A stretch of DNA of 64,000 bases from NCBI RefSeq assembly GCF_023954335.1, contig NZ_JAMLIE010000001.1, forward strand, positions 1,178,001 through 1,242,000, written 5' to 3'. The stretch comes from Aquamicrobium sp. GTDB lineage: Bacteria > Pseudomonadota > Alphaproteobacteria > Rhizobiales > Rhizobiaceae. The notes under the pieces are model-generated. The model worked only from the letters and a program-made list of their open reading frames with translations, had not been told where the DNA came from and made no database searches. Shown here piece by piece: positions 53,870 to 62,604 of the stretch (positions are counted from its first letter, which is position 1; every line of letters starts with the position of its first letter). The translations under genes and the position numbers were made by a program.

Positions 53870-54190
53870 ATGATAAAAGCTGCCTTGCGTCTCGTTTCGA
53901 TGGTGCTTCTTGCGGTCGCCGTCATCATGGCGGTGCTCGACGCCACGCGCTCCATCGCCGCCGGGGCCGTCGTCATGACGCCGCTCGGCTCGTCATGGGC
54001 GGCGCTGTCGCGGCAAAGCCTTGCCGGCTTCGAGGCGCTGGTCGCGGAGAACCTGCCCGGCTTCGTCTGGGACCCGGTCCTGCTGTGGCTGCTTTCGCTG
54101 CCGGGCTTCGCGGTGTTCGGCGGCCTCGCGCTTCTCATGGCGCTTGCCGGCCGTAGGCGCGAGCGCCGCGACCACCGCTTCGCCACCTAG
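53870..54190 (+). CDS. Small two-helix membrane protein, unknown function
   Basis: A 106-residue protein. It has an N-terminal membrane helix (LRLVSMVLLAVAVIMAVLDATRSIA), a short loop with VVMTPLGSSWAALS and ENLPGFVW, a second helix (LLWLLSLPGFAVFGGLALLMALAG) and a basic tail (RRRERRDHRF). It appears conserved in rhizobia, but I know no function. It lies 83 bp after the glycosyltransferase and upstream of msrA on the same strand. No strong ribosome site precedes ATG 53870. Confidence 0.72.
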   Translation: MIKAALRLVSMVLLAVAVIMAVLDATRSIAAGAVVMTPLGSSWAALSRQSLAGFEALVAENLPGFVWDPVLLWLLSLPGFAVFGGLALLMALAGRRRERRDHRFAT

Positions 54191-54198
54191 GCCGGAGC

Positions 54199-54242
54199 GC
54201 CCTTCGGGCAGAAAGGCCCACCATGCCCTTCGGGCAGAAAGG
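54199..54242 (+). repeat. 18-bp direct repeat upstream of msrA
   Basis: GCCCTTCGGGCAGAAAGG occurs at 54199-54216 and again at 54225-54242, a 26-bp period. Each unit contains a small hairpin (GCCC-TTCG-GGGC-like). The second copy supplies the AGAAAGGAAAG purine tract just before the msrA start codon, so the duplication may affect translation. Confidence 0.88.
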
Positions 54243-54251
54243 AAAGCATCG

Positions 54252-54911
54252 ATGTTTTTCCTGAACGACGGTCCCGCAAGCAAGCTGCGCCTGCCGACGC
54301 CGGAAGAGGCGCTGCCGGGCCGAAGCCATCCCATTCCCACCGCCGCCGGCCATTTCGTTTCCGGCCGGCCGCTGCACGGCCCCTATCCGGACGGCATGGA
54401 GGCGGCCTATTTCGGCATGGGCTGCTTCTGGGGCGTGGAGCGGCTCTACTGGCAGGTGCCGGGCGTCTGGGTCACGGCCGCCGGGTATCAGGGCGGCATC
54501 ACGCCGAACCCGACCTATCGCGAGACCTGCACGGGCCTGACCGGCCATGCCGAGACGGTGCTCGTCGTCTTCGATCCCGCGACGGTGTCCTATGGCGAGC
54601 TCTTGCGCGTGTTCTGGGAGAACCACGACCCGACGCAGGGCATGCGCCAGGGCAACGACGTCGGCACCACCTACCGCTCCGTGATCTTCACCACCTCCGA
54701 CGCGCAGAGGGAAGAGGCCGAGGCCTCGCTTGCCGCCTATCAGGCGGCGCTGGCGGGCGCGGGGCGTGGGGCCGTGACCACGGAGATCGCTCCCGCCCCG
54801 GCCTTCTATTTCGCCGAGGAAGAGCACCAGCAATATCTCGCCAAGAATCCGGGCGGCTATTGCGGCCTCAGGGGCACCGGCGTCGCCTGCGTGGTCCCGG
54901 CCGCGCGCTGA
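54252..54911 (+). CDS. msrA: Peptide methionine-S-sulfoxide reductase
   Basis: A 219-residue MsrA. The catalytic Cys58 is in FGMGCFWGVERLYWQ; GYQGGITPNPTYRETCTGLTGHAE and HDPTQGMRQGNDVGTTYRSVI are family blocks. Resolving cysteines are in the C-terminal YCGLRGTGVACV. It reduces Met-S-sulfoxide in proteins. The ATG at 54252 follows AGAAAGGAAAG from the direct repeat. Confidence 0.96.
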   Translation: MFFLNDGPASKLRLPTPEEALPGRSHPIPTAAGHFVSGRPLHGPYPDGMEAAYFGMGCFWGVERLYWQVPGVWVTAAGYQGGITPNPTYRETCTGLTGHAETVLVVFDPATVSYGELLRVFWENHDPTQGMRQGNDVGTTYRSVIFTTSDAQREEAEASLAAYQAALAGAGRGAVTTEIAPAPAFYFAEEEHQQYLAKNPGGYCGLRGTGVACVVPAAR

Positions 54912-54920
54912 CCGGCAGGC

Positions 54921-55340
54921 TCAGCGCAAATAGCCGACGAGATAGCCGATCACGAAGACGGCCACGACCCCGAAGGCGACGACGAGCCCGCGCCGTCCGC
55001 CAGTCTCGCCGAGGCCGCGTCCGACGGGCCGGCGTGCGACGATCCGCGGCCTGACGGGCCGCGCCGGGGCCGCCTGCCGCGCCTGCAGGCGCTCCGGGCT
55101 CATCCCCGCCATCTGCGGCAGTTCGGCGATGCGCGCGGCGATCTCGTTCCACGCCTCGTCGGCCGACTTGTCCGGCCGCTTCATGTCGTGCAGCCTTTGC
55201 AGCTTCTGCGCCAGCTCCAGCACGCAATCGCGGAACTCGGGGTCGACGACCATGTCGCGCTCGGCGCGCATCCGCTCGGTCTCGTCCATCAGGCCGAGCA
55301 CATAGTCTTCCGCGCGTCCCATCCGGTCCCTGATCGTCAT
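54921..55340 (-). CDS. Anti-sigma-factor-like single-pass membrane protein
   Basis: A 139-residue protein. The N-terminal AEDYVLGLMDETERMRAERDMVVDPEFRDCV resembles the start of RskA/RsgI-type anti-sigma factors. A basic linker and one C-terminal membrane helix (GLVVAFGVVAVFVIGYLVGYL) follow. There is no zinc-binding HxxxCxxC motif and no sigma factor nearby, so the role is only suggested. GGGAGGCGGGG precedes ATG 55340. It is the last gene of a minus-strand run with slyX, a thioesterase and coaBC upstream. Confidence 0.65.
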   Translation of the reverse strand: MTIRDRMGRAEDYVLGLMDETERMRAERDMVVDPEFRDCVLELAQKLQRLHDMKRPDKSADEAWNEIAARIAELPQMAGMSPERLQARQAAPARPVRPRIVARRPVGRGLGETGGRRGLVVAFGVVAVFVIGYLVGYLR

Positions 55341-55357
55341 CCCCGCCTCCCGCCGCC

Positions 55358-55582
55358 TCACCAGTGGGGCGGCTTCGTCACCGGCGTTTCCGGCGCGGCC
55401 TGCTCCTCCAGCGCGAGGAAACGCTCGGTCAGCGCGTCGAGTTTCTTTTGCAGCCGGTCGATGGTCTTCCACTGCTCGGTCAACTGGTCGGACAGGTCGG
55501 CGATCGTCCGCTCCTGCTCGGCATAGCGGATCTCGAGCGCCACCAGCCGCTCGTCCAGCCGCTCATTCCCGGGCGCGTTCAT
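55358..55582 (-). CDS. slyX: SlyX family protein
   Basis: A 74-residue coiled-coil protein (ERLVALEIRYAEQERTIADLSDQLTEQWKTIDRLQKKLDALTERF) ending in the diagnostic KPPHW. SlyX function is unknown. Its ATG overlaps the stop of the upstream thioesterase gene (ATGA), so the two are coupled. Confidence 0.9.
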   Translation of the reverse strand: MNAPGNERLDERLVALEIRYAEQERTIADLSDQLTEQWKTIDRLQKKLDALTERFLALEEQAAPETPVTKPPHW

Positions 55583-56016
55583 GCGGCGACGCCCTCCAGA
55601 ACCGCGCGCAGCGCCGCGTTCAACGGCTTCGGCCGCCGCGTCGCCCGGTCGACATAGACATGGACGAAGAAGCCTTCGGCCGCCGCCAGCGTCTCGTCGT
55701 TGCGGAACAGGCCGACCTCGTAGCGCACCGAGGACGCGCCGAGCCTCGCCACGCGCAGGCCCGCCGTCACCACGTCCGGAAACGCCATCTCGGAGAAATA
55801 GCGGCAGCCGGTCTCGACCACGAGGCCGATCTGGTCGCCGCCATGGATGTCGAGCGCGCCGCTTTCGATCAGCCAGCCGTTCACCGCCGTGTCGAACAGC
55901 GAATAGTGAACGACGTTGTTCATGTGGCCGTAGATGTCGTTGTCCATCCAGCGCGTCGCGATGGTGCGGAAGGCGCGGTAGCCGGCGCGGGGGGACGGGG
56001 CAGGGCGCTCGCTCAC
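55579..56016 (-). CDS. Acyl-CoA thioesterase (4-hydroxybenzoyl-CoA thioesterase-like hotdog)
   Basis: A 145-residue single-hotdog thioesterase. RWMDNDIYGHMNNVVHYSLFDTAVNGWL is the classic D-x-x-GHMNN-type catalytic region. RYFSEMAFPDVVTAGLRVARLG and GFFVHVYVDRATRRPKPL follow. It hydrolyses short or aromatic acyl-CoAs. Its start overlaps the coaBC stop and its stop overlaps the slyX start, so the three genes are translationally coupled. Confidence 0.9.
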   Translation of the reverse strand: MSERPAPSPRAGYRAFRTIATRWMDNDIYGHMNNVVHYSLFDTAVNGWLIESGALDIHGGDQIGLVVETGCRYFSEMAFPDVVTAGLRVARLGASSVRYEVGLFRNDETLAAAEGFFVHVYVDRATRRPKPLNAALRAVLEGVAA

Positions 56017-57266
56017 CGCGCTTCCCCGCCGCCCGCGAGCTTTTCGGCGATCAGCGCCGCGAGCCGCTCCGCCACCTCGTCCTTGCCCATTTCCGGCCAG
56101 TCCTCGACCCCGCCGGGCGAGACGATCCTGACGCGATTCCTGTCGCCGCCCATGACGCCGCCCGCGTTGATGCCGCTGTCGTGCGACACGTCGTTGGCGA
56201 CGATCAGGTCCGCGCCCTTCTTCTCGAGCTTCCGGCGCGCGTTGTCGACGATGTCCTGCGTCTCGGCCGCGAAGCCGATCACCAGCCCCGGCCGCCTCGC
56301 GTGGTGGCCGATGGTGGCGAGGATGTCGGGGTTCTCCACCATCTGTAATGCCGGCGGCCCCTTGCCGGGCTCCTTCTTGATCTTCTGCCCGGCCTCGCCC
56401 GCCGCGCGCCAGTCGGCGACCGCGGCGACGAACACGCCGGCGTCGGCGGGCAGCGCCGCCTCCGCCGCTTCGAGCATCTGCCGCGCGCTCTCGACGCGGG
56501 TAACAAGAACGCCGGCCGGGTCAGGGATGTTTACCGGGCCGGAAACGAGCCGCACATCCGCGCCGAGCCTCGCCAGCGCCGCGGCGATGGCGTGGCCCTG
56601 CTTGCCCGACGAGCGGTTGGCGATGTAGCGCACCGGGTCGATCGGCTCATGCGTCGGGCCGGAGGTGACGACGACGCGCCGGCCGGCCAGCGGCTTGGGA
56701 GCCACGTCGAGCAGCGCCTCGATGGCGGCGACGATCTCCCGCGGCTCGGCCATGCGCCCTTCGCCGGCCTCGCCGCTTTCGGCCATCTCGCCGCTGTTCG
56801 GCCCGACGAAGCGGATGCCGTCTTTCGCAAGCGTCTCGCGGTTGCGCCGCGTCGCAGGGTTGCGCCACATCAGCGGGTTCATCGCAGGCGCGAGGAGGAC
56901 CGGCTTGTCCGAGGCGAGCAGCACGGCCGAGGCGAGGTCGTCGGCGAGCCCGTGCGCCATCTTCGCCATCAGGTCGGCGGTGGCGGGGGCGACGACGATC
57001 ACCTCCGCCTCGCGCGCCAGGCGGATATGGCCGACATCCTGTTCGTCCTCACGGTCGAAGAGGTCGGTGAACACATGGGTCGCCGACAACGCGCCGACCG
57101 CGAGCGGCGTGACGAATTCCTGCGCCGCCTTCGTCATCACGCAGCGCACCGAAGCCCCGCGCTCGCGCAGGCGGCGGATCAGGTCGAGGCACTTGTAGGC
57201 GGCGATGCCGCCGCCGATGATGAGAAGGATGCGCCTGTCGGAAAGGGTCGTTTCGGAAAGGGTCAT
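56013..57266 (-). CDS. coaBC: Bifunctional phosphopantothenoylcysteine decarboxylase / phosphopantothenate-cysteine ligase
   Basis: A 417-residue CoA-biosynthesis enzyme. The N-terminal flavin decarboxylase half (to about residue 190) has IIGGGIAAYKCLDLIRRL, VVAPATADLMAKMAHGLADDL and the PAMNPLMW substrate clamp. The ligase half (from about 200) has VVTSGPTHEPIDPVRYIANRSSGKQGHAIA and NDVSHDSGINAGGVMGGDRN. The first codons (TLSETTLSD) come from a 15-bp duplication. Downstream thioesterase and slyX overlap it. ubiB lies upstream on the same strand. Confidence 0.95.
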   Translation of the reverse strand: MTLSETTLSDRRILLIIGGGIAAYKCLDLIRRLRERGASVRCVMTKAAQEFVTPLAVGALSATHVFTDLFDREDEQDVGHIRLAREAEVIVVAPATADLMAKMAHGLADDLASAVLLASDKPVLLAPAMNPLMWRNPATRRNRETLAKDGIRFVGPNSGEMAESGEAGEGRMAEPREIVAAIEALLDVAPKPLAGRRVVVTSGPTHEPIDPVRYIANRSSGKQGHAIAAALARLGADVRLVSGPVNIPDPAGVLVTRVESARQMLEAAEAALPADAGVFVAAVADWRAAGEAGQKIKKEPGKGPPALQMVENPDILATIGHHARRPGLVIGFAAETQDIVDNARRKLEKKGADLIVANDVSHDSGINAGGVMGGDRNRVRIVSPGGVEDWPEMGKDEVAERLAALIAEKLAGGGEAR

Positions 57267-57301
57267 TCGCCGGCCTGCCTCCGTGGTCGGACCAGATTAC
57301 T

Positions 57302-58879
57302 TCAGCCGATCTGCCATGCAATCCAGATCAGCGTCGCCGCGATCACCCACAGCGCGACGCGTCCCGAGCGGGTGCGGCGCGCCTCTGCCCGGCCAATCCG
57401 GTCGGCAGTCGCGTCGTCGAAGCGCAGCCCGTGCTCGGCCATGGCGTCGATCTCGCGCGACAGGCGCTCGGCGCGCTCGGCCAGCTCCGGCGCCTGCCGG
57501 GCGAGCGAGGCGAGGGCGAGGACGCCGTCGCGCGCGTCCTCCAGCATGCCGCGGGGGCCTAGATTGCGCCTGATCCAGTCGCCGACCACCGGCTCGGAGG
57601 TCCTCCACATGTTGAAGGCCGGATCGAGCGTGCGCGCAACGCCCTCGACCACCACCATGGTCTTCTGCAGCAGGACCAGCTCGGGCCGCGTCTGCATGTC
57701 GAACAGCTCCGTCACCTCGAACAGCAGCGTCAGGAGCCGCGCCATCGAGATGGTCTCGGCCGGCTGGCCGTGGATCGGCTCGCCGATGGCGCGGATCGCC
57801 TGCGCGAAGGCGTCGATGTCGTGGTCGCGCGGCACGTAGCCGGCCTCGAAATGCACCTCGGCGACGCGGCGATAGTCGCGCACGATGAAGCCGTAGAGGA
57901 TTTCGGCGAGGAAGCGCCGCTCCTTCTTGCCCAGCCGCCCCGATATGCCGAGATCGACGGCGACGATGGTGCCGTCCGCCTCGACGAACAAATTGCCGGG
58001 ATGCATGTCGGCGTGGAAGAAGCCGTCGCGCAGCGTGTGGCGCAGGAAGGACTGGATCAGCGCCACCGAGAGCTTCTCGAGGTCGTGGCCGGCGGCACGC
58101 AGGCCCTCGACGTCGTTCATCTTGACGCCGTCGATCCACTCCATGGTGACGACGTCGCGCCCGGTCCGCTCCCAGTCGACCCACGGCACGCGAAAGCCCG
58201 GATCGTCCTTCGTGTTCTCGGCGAGCTCCGAGAGCGCGGCGGCTTCCAGCCGCAGGTCCATCTCGATCTTCGTGGTCTGCGCCAGCGTCTTCGTCACCTC
58301 GACGGGGCGCAGCCGCCGCGTCGCCGGGATGAACCGCTCCTGAAGCCGGGCGGCGAGGAAATAGCTTTCGAGATCGGCGTGGAAGCGCCGGCGCACGCCG
58401 GGGCGGATGACCTTGACCGCGACCATGCGCTCGGTTCCGTCGCCCTGCCGAGCGATAGCCGGATGCACCTGCGCGATCGAGGCGGCGGCGACCGGCGCGT
58501 CGAAGCGCGCATAGAGATCGCCGACGGGGCGGCCGAGCGATGCCTCGATCTCGGCGACCGCCTCGGCCGTCGGGAAGGTCGCCATCCGGTCCTGGAGGTT
58601 GGCGAGATCGGCGGCGATCTCCGCGCCGACCACGTCGGGGCGGGTGGCGAGGAACTGGCCGAGCTTGACATAGGACGGCCCCAGCCTGTCCACCGCCTTG
58701 GCGAGGCGCTGGTCGCGCTGGCGGCCCTTGGCCCCGCGCCGTGTGAACAGCCGCGCCACACGCCAGCCGAACCGCGGCAGGCCGGAAAGCTGGTCGCCAG
58801 GCAGCGCGGCGACGACGCCCTCACGGGTCATGATCCAGCCGGCGCGGGCCAGCCGGAACCAGGCGGCAACGGTGCTCAT
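57302..58879 (-). CDS. ubiB: Ubiquinone biosynthesis regulatory kinase-like protein UbiB
   Basis: A 525-residue ABC1/ADCK family protein. The KxGQ motif is in PSYVKLGQFLATRPD, the Ala-rich loop is AAASIAQVHPA, the catalytic lysine is in VAVKVIRPGV, and the kinase-like loop is GFFHADMHPGNLFVEADGTIVAVDLGISGRL. A C-terminal membrane helix (VALWVIAATLIWIAWQIG) is typical. It supports ubiquinone synthesis through ATPase activity and is cotranscribed after ubiE. Confidence 0.95.
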   Translation of the reverse strand: MSTVAAWFRLARAGWIMTREGVVAALPGDQLSGLPRFGWRVARLFTRRGAKGRQRDQRLAKAVDRLGPSYVKLGQFLATRPDVVGAEIAADLANLQDRMATFPTAEAVAEIEASLGRPVGDLYARFDAPVAAASIAQVHPAIARQGDGTERMVAVKVIRPGVRRRFHADLESYFLAARLQERFIPATRRLRPVEVTKTLAQTTKIEMDLRLEAAALSELAENTKDDPGFRVPWVDWERTGRDVVTMEWIDGVKMNDVEGLRAAGHDLEKLSVALIQSFLRHTLRDGFFHADMHPGNLFVEADGTIVAVDLGISGRLGKKERRFLAEILYGFIVRDYRRVAEVHFEAGYVPRDHDIDAFAQAIRAIGEPIHGQPAETISMARLLTLLFEVTELFDMQTRPELVLLQKTMVVVEGVARTLDPAFNMWRTSEPVVGDWIRRNLGPRGMLEDARDGVLALASLARQAPELAERAERLSREIDAMAEHGLRFDDATADRIGRAEARRTRSGRVALWVIAATLIWIAWQIG

Positions 58880-58892
58880 GAAACCGGAAACC

Positions 58893-59669
58893 TCACAGCT
58901 TCCAGCCCGAATGCAGCGCGGCGATGCCGCCGGAATAGTTGCGCCACGTCACCCGCCCGAAGCCGGCGTGCTCGATCATCGCGCCGAAATTACGCTGGTT
59001 GGGGAACTTGGCGATGGATTCGACGAGGTAGCGGTAGGGCTCGCCGTCGCCGGCCACCATCGCGCCGATCTGGGGGATGGCCTTGAACGACCACGCCTCG
59101 TAGACCTTGTCGAGCAGCGGCATCTCGACCTCGGAGAATTCGAGGCAGAGGAACCGCCCGCCCGGCTTCAGCACGCGATAGGCTTCCGACAGCGCGACGT
59201 CGATGCGCGGCACGTTGCGGATGCCGAAGGCGATGGTGTAGGCGTCGAAAGTGCCGTCGGGGAAGGGCAGTTCCTCGGCGTTCGCCTCGACGAAATCGAC
59301 ATTGTCGCCAAGGCCGCGCTTCTGCGCCCGCTCCTCGCCGACTTTCAGCATCGAGCCGTTGATGTCGAGCACGGTGGCGTGGGCGTTGCGCTGCGAGGCC
59401 TCGACGATGCGGAAGGCGATGTCGCCGGTGCCGCCGGCGACGTCGAGCACGCGCCAGCCCTCGCGCCTCGGCGGATTGAGCCAGGCGACCATCGCGTCCT
59501 TCCAGAGGCGATGCAGCCCGCCCGACATCAGGTCGTTCATCAGGTCGTAGCGCGAGGCGACCTTGTGGAACACGTCGTTGACGAGGCCCTGCTTCTCGCC
59601 TTCCGCCACGTTGCGGAAGCCGTAGGCCGTTTCCATCCCGCCCGCGGCGGTCGTGCGTTCGTCCGACAT
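58893..59669 (-). CDS. ubiE: Ubiquinone/menaquinone biosynthesis C-methyltransferase
   Basis: A 258-residue SAM methyltransferase. GFRNVAEGEKQGLVNDVFHKVASRYDLMNDLMSGGLHRLWKD is the UbiE opening, VLDVAGGTGDIAFRIVE binds SAM, and FGIRNVPRIDVALSEAYRVLKPGGRFLCLEFS is also diagnostic. It C-methylates the ubiquinone precursor ring. ATG 59669 (MSDERTT) is preferred with GGATG nearby; ATG 59681 is in frame. First of ubiE-ubiB. Confidence 0.95.
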   Translation of the reverse strand: MSDERTTAAGGMETAYGFRNVAEGEKQGLVNDVFHKVASRYDLMNDLMSGGLHRLWKDAMVAWLNPPRREGWRVLDVAGGTGDIAFRIVEASQRNAHATVLDINGSMLKVGEERAQKRGLGDNVDFVEANAEELPFPDGTFDAYTIAFGIRNVPRIDVALSEAYRVLKPGGRFLCLEFSEVEMPLLDKVYEAWSFKAIPQIGAMVAGDGEPYRYLVESIAKFPNQRNFGAMIEHAGFGRVTWRNYSGGIAALHSGWKL

Positions 59670-59881
59670 ATGATCATCCATGCGAAATCCGGCCGGACCA
59701 TAAACGATTGATCAAGGCTGCGCCATTGCCGAAGCCGCGATGATCGGCCGCGCCGGTTAACGGGAAAGCCGCCGCCAGAAAACTGTGGTTCGGCCGGCGG
59801 CCAAGGTATCCCGCCCGGCGATGTGCGGCTAGAATTGCCCCCGGAAAAAAGGGCGCAAAGGCAGGGAAAGGCAACAACACG

Positions 59882-60511
59882 ATGCAGGGCGTAACCGTCG
59901 TCGATCATCCGCTGGTCCAGCACAAGCTCACCATCATGCGCGACAAGGAGACCTCGACGGCGAGCTTCCGCCGGCTGCTGCGCGAGATTTCGCTGCTGCT
60001 CTGCTACGAGGTGACGCGCGAGCTCGCGCTGACGACGCGGATGATCGAGACGCCGCTCAAGACCATCGAGGCGCCGACGCTCGAAGGCAAGAAGCTGGTC
60101 TTCGCCTCGGTGCTGCGCGCCGGCAACGGCCTGCTCGACGGCATGCTCGACCTGGTGCCGGCGGCGCGCGTCGCTCATGTCGGCCTCTACCGCGATCACG
60201 AGACGCTGGAGGCGGTCGAATATTTCTTCAAGGCGCCGAGCGACCTCGAGGATCGGCTGGTCATCGTCGTCGACCCGATGCTGGCCACCGCCAATTCGGC
60301 GGTCGCGGCGGTCGACAAGCTGAAGGAGCGCGGGGCGACGAACCTGCGCTTCGTGTGCCTGCTCGCCGCGCCGGAAGGCATCGCGCGTTTCACCGCCGCC
60401 CACCCGGACGTGCCGGTCTTCACCGCCTCGATCGACGAGAAGCTGAACGAGAAGGGCTATATCGTGCCCGGCCTCGGCGACGCGGGCGACCGCATGTACG
60501 GGACCAAGTAA
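59882..60511 (+). CDS. upp: Uracil phosphoribosyltransferase
   Basis: A 209-residue enzyme. VTVVDHPLVQHKLTIMRDKETSTASFRRLLREI is the N-terminus, VFASVLRAGNGLLDGML and the PRPP loop VIVVDPMLATANSAVAAVDKLKERGA follow, and the C-terminal uracil-binding GYIVPGLGDAGDRMYGTK is intact. It salvages uracil to UMP. It is divergent from ubiE, with 212 bp between them, and its stop is 7 bp from the converging permease stop. Confidence 0.96.
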   Translation: MQGVTVVDHPLVQHKLTIMRDKETSTASFRRLLREISLLLCYEVTRELALTTRMIETPLKTIEAPTLEGKKLVFASVLRAGNGLLDGMLDLVPAARVAHVGLYRDHETLEAVEYFFKAPSDLEDRLVIVVDPMLATANSAVAAVDKLKERGATNLRFVCLLAAPEGIARFTAAHPDVPVFTASIDEKLNEKGYIVPGLGDAGDRMYGTK

Positions 60512-60518
60512 GCCGGTT

Positions 60519-61655
60519 CTAGTCCAGCGTGCTGCGGAAGCGCATGAGCGCCAGCGCGCCATAGGCGAGGACGAACAGGGCGAGGATCGACGCCTCGAGG
60601 GCGATGTCGGTAAAGCCCGCGCCCTTCAGCATCACCGCGCGCACGACGCGCAGGAAATGGGTCAGCGGAAAGAACTCGCCGATCCATTGCGCCCAGTCCG
60701 GCATGCCGCGGAACGGGAACATGAAGCCCGACAGCATGATCGACGGCAGGAAGAAGAAGAAGGTGAGCTGGAGCGCCTGCATCTGCGTGCGCGCGAAGGT
60801 CGATATCAGGTAGCCGAGCAGCACCAGCCCGAGCACGAAGACGAGGATGGCGGCGACGAGCGTCAGCGGATCGCCGGCGAAGGGGATGTGGAACAGAAGC
60901 CGCGCCGCCGCCAGCACCACAACGGTCTGCACCGCGCCGACCGCGAGCCCCGGCAGCACCTTGCCCAGCATGATCTCGAACGGGCTCGCCGGCATGGCGA
61001 GCAGGTTCTCCATCGTGCCGCGCTCGATCTCGCGCGTCAGCGCGATCGAGGTCATCATCACCATGGTCATCTGCAGGATGACGCCGAGCAGGCCCGGCAC
61101 GATGTTGTATTGCGAGATGCCTTCCGGGTTGTAGCGGCGATGCACCACGACATCGAGCCGGCTGTCGCGCTCCTCCTCGGCAAGCCGGGCGATGCCCTGC
61201 TCGCGCAGTAACGCCTGGTTGATCACGGTGCCGAGCGCCGAGATCGCGCCGCTGGAGGCGGACGGGTCCGAGGCGTCGGCCTCGATCAGGATGCGCGGCC
61301 GCTCGCCCCGGTCGACGCGCCGGGCAAGGTCGGAGGGGATGGTGACGACGAAGGCGACCTTGCCGGACGCGATCAGCGATTCGGCTTGCGTCCCGCTCTG
61401 CGCGACATGGTCGAAGCGGTAGTAGCCGGTCGCCTCCAGCGCCGAGATCACCGCGCGGGTGTAATGGTCCTGGCTCGTCACGACCAGCGCGGCGGGAAGC
61501 TGCCGCGGATCGGCGTTGATGGCGTAGCCGAACAGGAGGAGCTGGATCAGCGGCACGCCCAGCATCATGCCGAAGGTGATGCGGTCGCGCCGCATCTGGA
61601 TGAACTCCTTGGCGAGCAGCGCCCAGAGCCGGGCAAGGGAGAAGACGCCGCTCAT
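60519..61655 (-). CDS. ABC-2 type efflux permease (YbhS/YbhR-like)
   Basis: A 378-residue permease. One N-terminal helix (FGMMLGVPLIQLLLFGYAIN) precedes a large extracytoplasmic loop (to about residue 170). Five helices follow, with the family signature TSIALTREIERGTMENLLAMPASPFEIMLGKVLPG. It matches YbhS/YbhR exporters for drugs and amphipathic compounds. Its ATG overlaps the ATPase stop (ATGA). Only one permease is present, so it may homodimerise, unlike the E. coli pair. Confidence 0.92.
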   Translation of the reverse strand: MSGVFSLARLWALLAKEFIQMRRDRITFGMMLGVPLIQLLLFGYAINADPRQLPAALVVTSQDHYTRAVISALEATGYYRFDHVAQSGTQAESLIASGKVAFVVTIPSDLARRVDRGERPRILIEADASDPSASSGAISALGTVINQALLREQGIARLAEEERDSRLDVVVHRRYNPEGISQYNIVPGLLGVILQMTMVMMTSIALTREIERGTMENLLAMPASPFEIMLGKVLPGLAVGAVQTVVVLAAARLLFHIPFAGDPLTLVAAILVFVLGLVLLGYLISTFARTQMQALQLTFFFFLPSIMLSGFMFPFRGMPDWAQWIGEFFPLTHFLRVVRAVMLKGAGFTDIALEASILALFVLAYGALALMRFRSTLD

Positions 61656-62584
61656 TGCATGTTGTCCCCGCCCATATTGTCTTGGGCATCGCCCATGAAC
61701 TTGATGAACACGTCCTCGAGGCTGGTCTGGCCCGGCTCGACGCTGATGCCGGGCCTTTCCGCCAGCGGCGCCAGCGAGGCGGCGAGACGGTCCCTGTCCG
61801 AGCCGACGACATGCAGCGTCGTGCCGAAGGGCGCGGCCTGCTCGACACCGGGGAGCGCGGAGACCTCGGCGGCGAGGCGCTGCAAATCCGGCCCGCGCAC
61901 CACGAAGGTCGACAGGGCGGCATCCCGGATCACCTCCTCCACCGTGCCCGTCGCCAGCATCCTGCCGTAGGCGATGTAGCCGATGCGGTGGCAGCGTTCG
62001 GCCTCGTCCATGTAGTGGGTGGAGACGAGCACGGTCAGCCCGTCGGCGGCGAGGTGGTGGATCTCGTCCCAGAAGTCGCGCCGCGCCTTGGGGTCGACGC
62101 CGGCCGTCGGCTCGTCGAGCAGCAGGAGCTTCGGCTTGTGCATGACGCAGGCGGCGAGCGCCAGCCGCTGCTTCCAGCCGCCCGACAGCGTGCCGGCGAG
62201 CTGGCCGCGGCGGGAAGCCAGGCCGAGCTCCTCCAGCGTGCGCGTCACGTGGGCGGCGACCGGCTTCAGCTCGTAGAGGCGGGCGACGAATTCGAGGTTC
62301 TCGGCGATGGTCAGGTCCTCGTAGAACGAGAATTTCTGCGTCATGTAGCCGACCTCGCGCCGGATGCGCCGCCCCTCCTTCCTCAGGTCGAAGCCGAGCA
62401 CCGTGCCCTCGCCCTCGTCGGGGGTCAGAAGCCCGCACATGATGCGGATCGTCGTCGTTTTCCCTGAGCCGTTGGGGCCGAGGAACCCGACGATCTCCCC
62501 GCGCGCGACCTTCATCGACACATGGTCGACCACGGTGCGGTCGCCGAACCGCTTGACGAGGCCGGTGACGTCGATGGCGGTCAT
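61652..62584 (-). CDS. ABC transporter ATP-binding protein (YbhF-like, single domain)
   Basis: A 310-residue ATPase. Walker A is FLGPNGSGKTTTIR, the signature is LSGGWKQRLALAA, and Walker B is LLLLDEPTAGVDPKAR; a C-terminal DUF4162-like tail follows. It drives the coupled permease. E. coli YbhF carries two such domains, so this is a half-sized version. Its start is about 107 bp after the HlyD gene stop, across the heptamer inverted repeat. Confidence 0.93.
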   Translation of the reverse strand: MTAIDVTGLVKRFGDRTVVDHVSMKVARGEIVGFLGPNGSGKTTTIRIMCGLLTPDEGEGTVLGFDLRKEGRRIRREVGYMTQKFSFYEDLTIAENLEFVARLYELKPVAAHVTRTLEELGLASRRGQLAGTLSGGWKQRLALAACVMHKPKLLLLDEPTAGVDPKARRDFWDEIHHLAADGLTVLVSTHYMDEAERCHRIGYIAYGRMLATGTVEEVIRDAALSTFVVRGPDLQRLAAEVSALPGVEQAAPFGTTLHVVGSDRDRLAASLAPLAERPGISVEPGQTSLEDVFIKFMGDAQDNMGGDNMQ

Positions 62585-62604
62585 GGTGCGCTCGCTTCGC
62601 GAGC

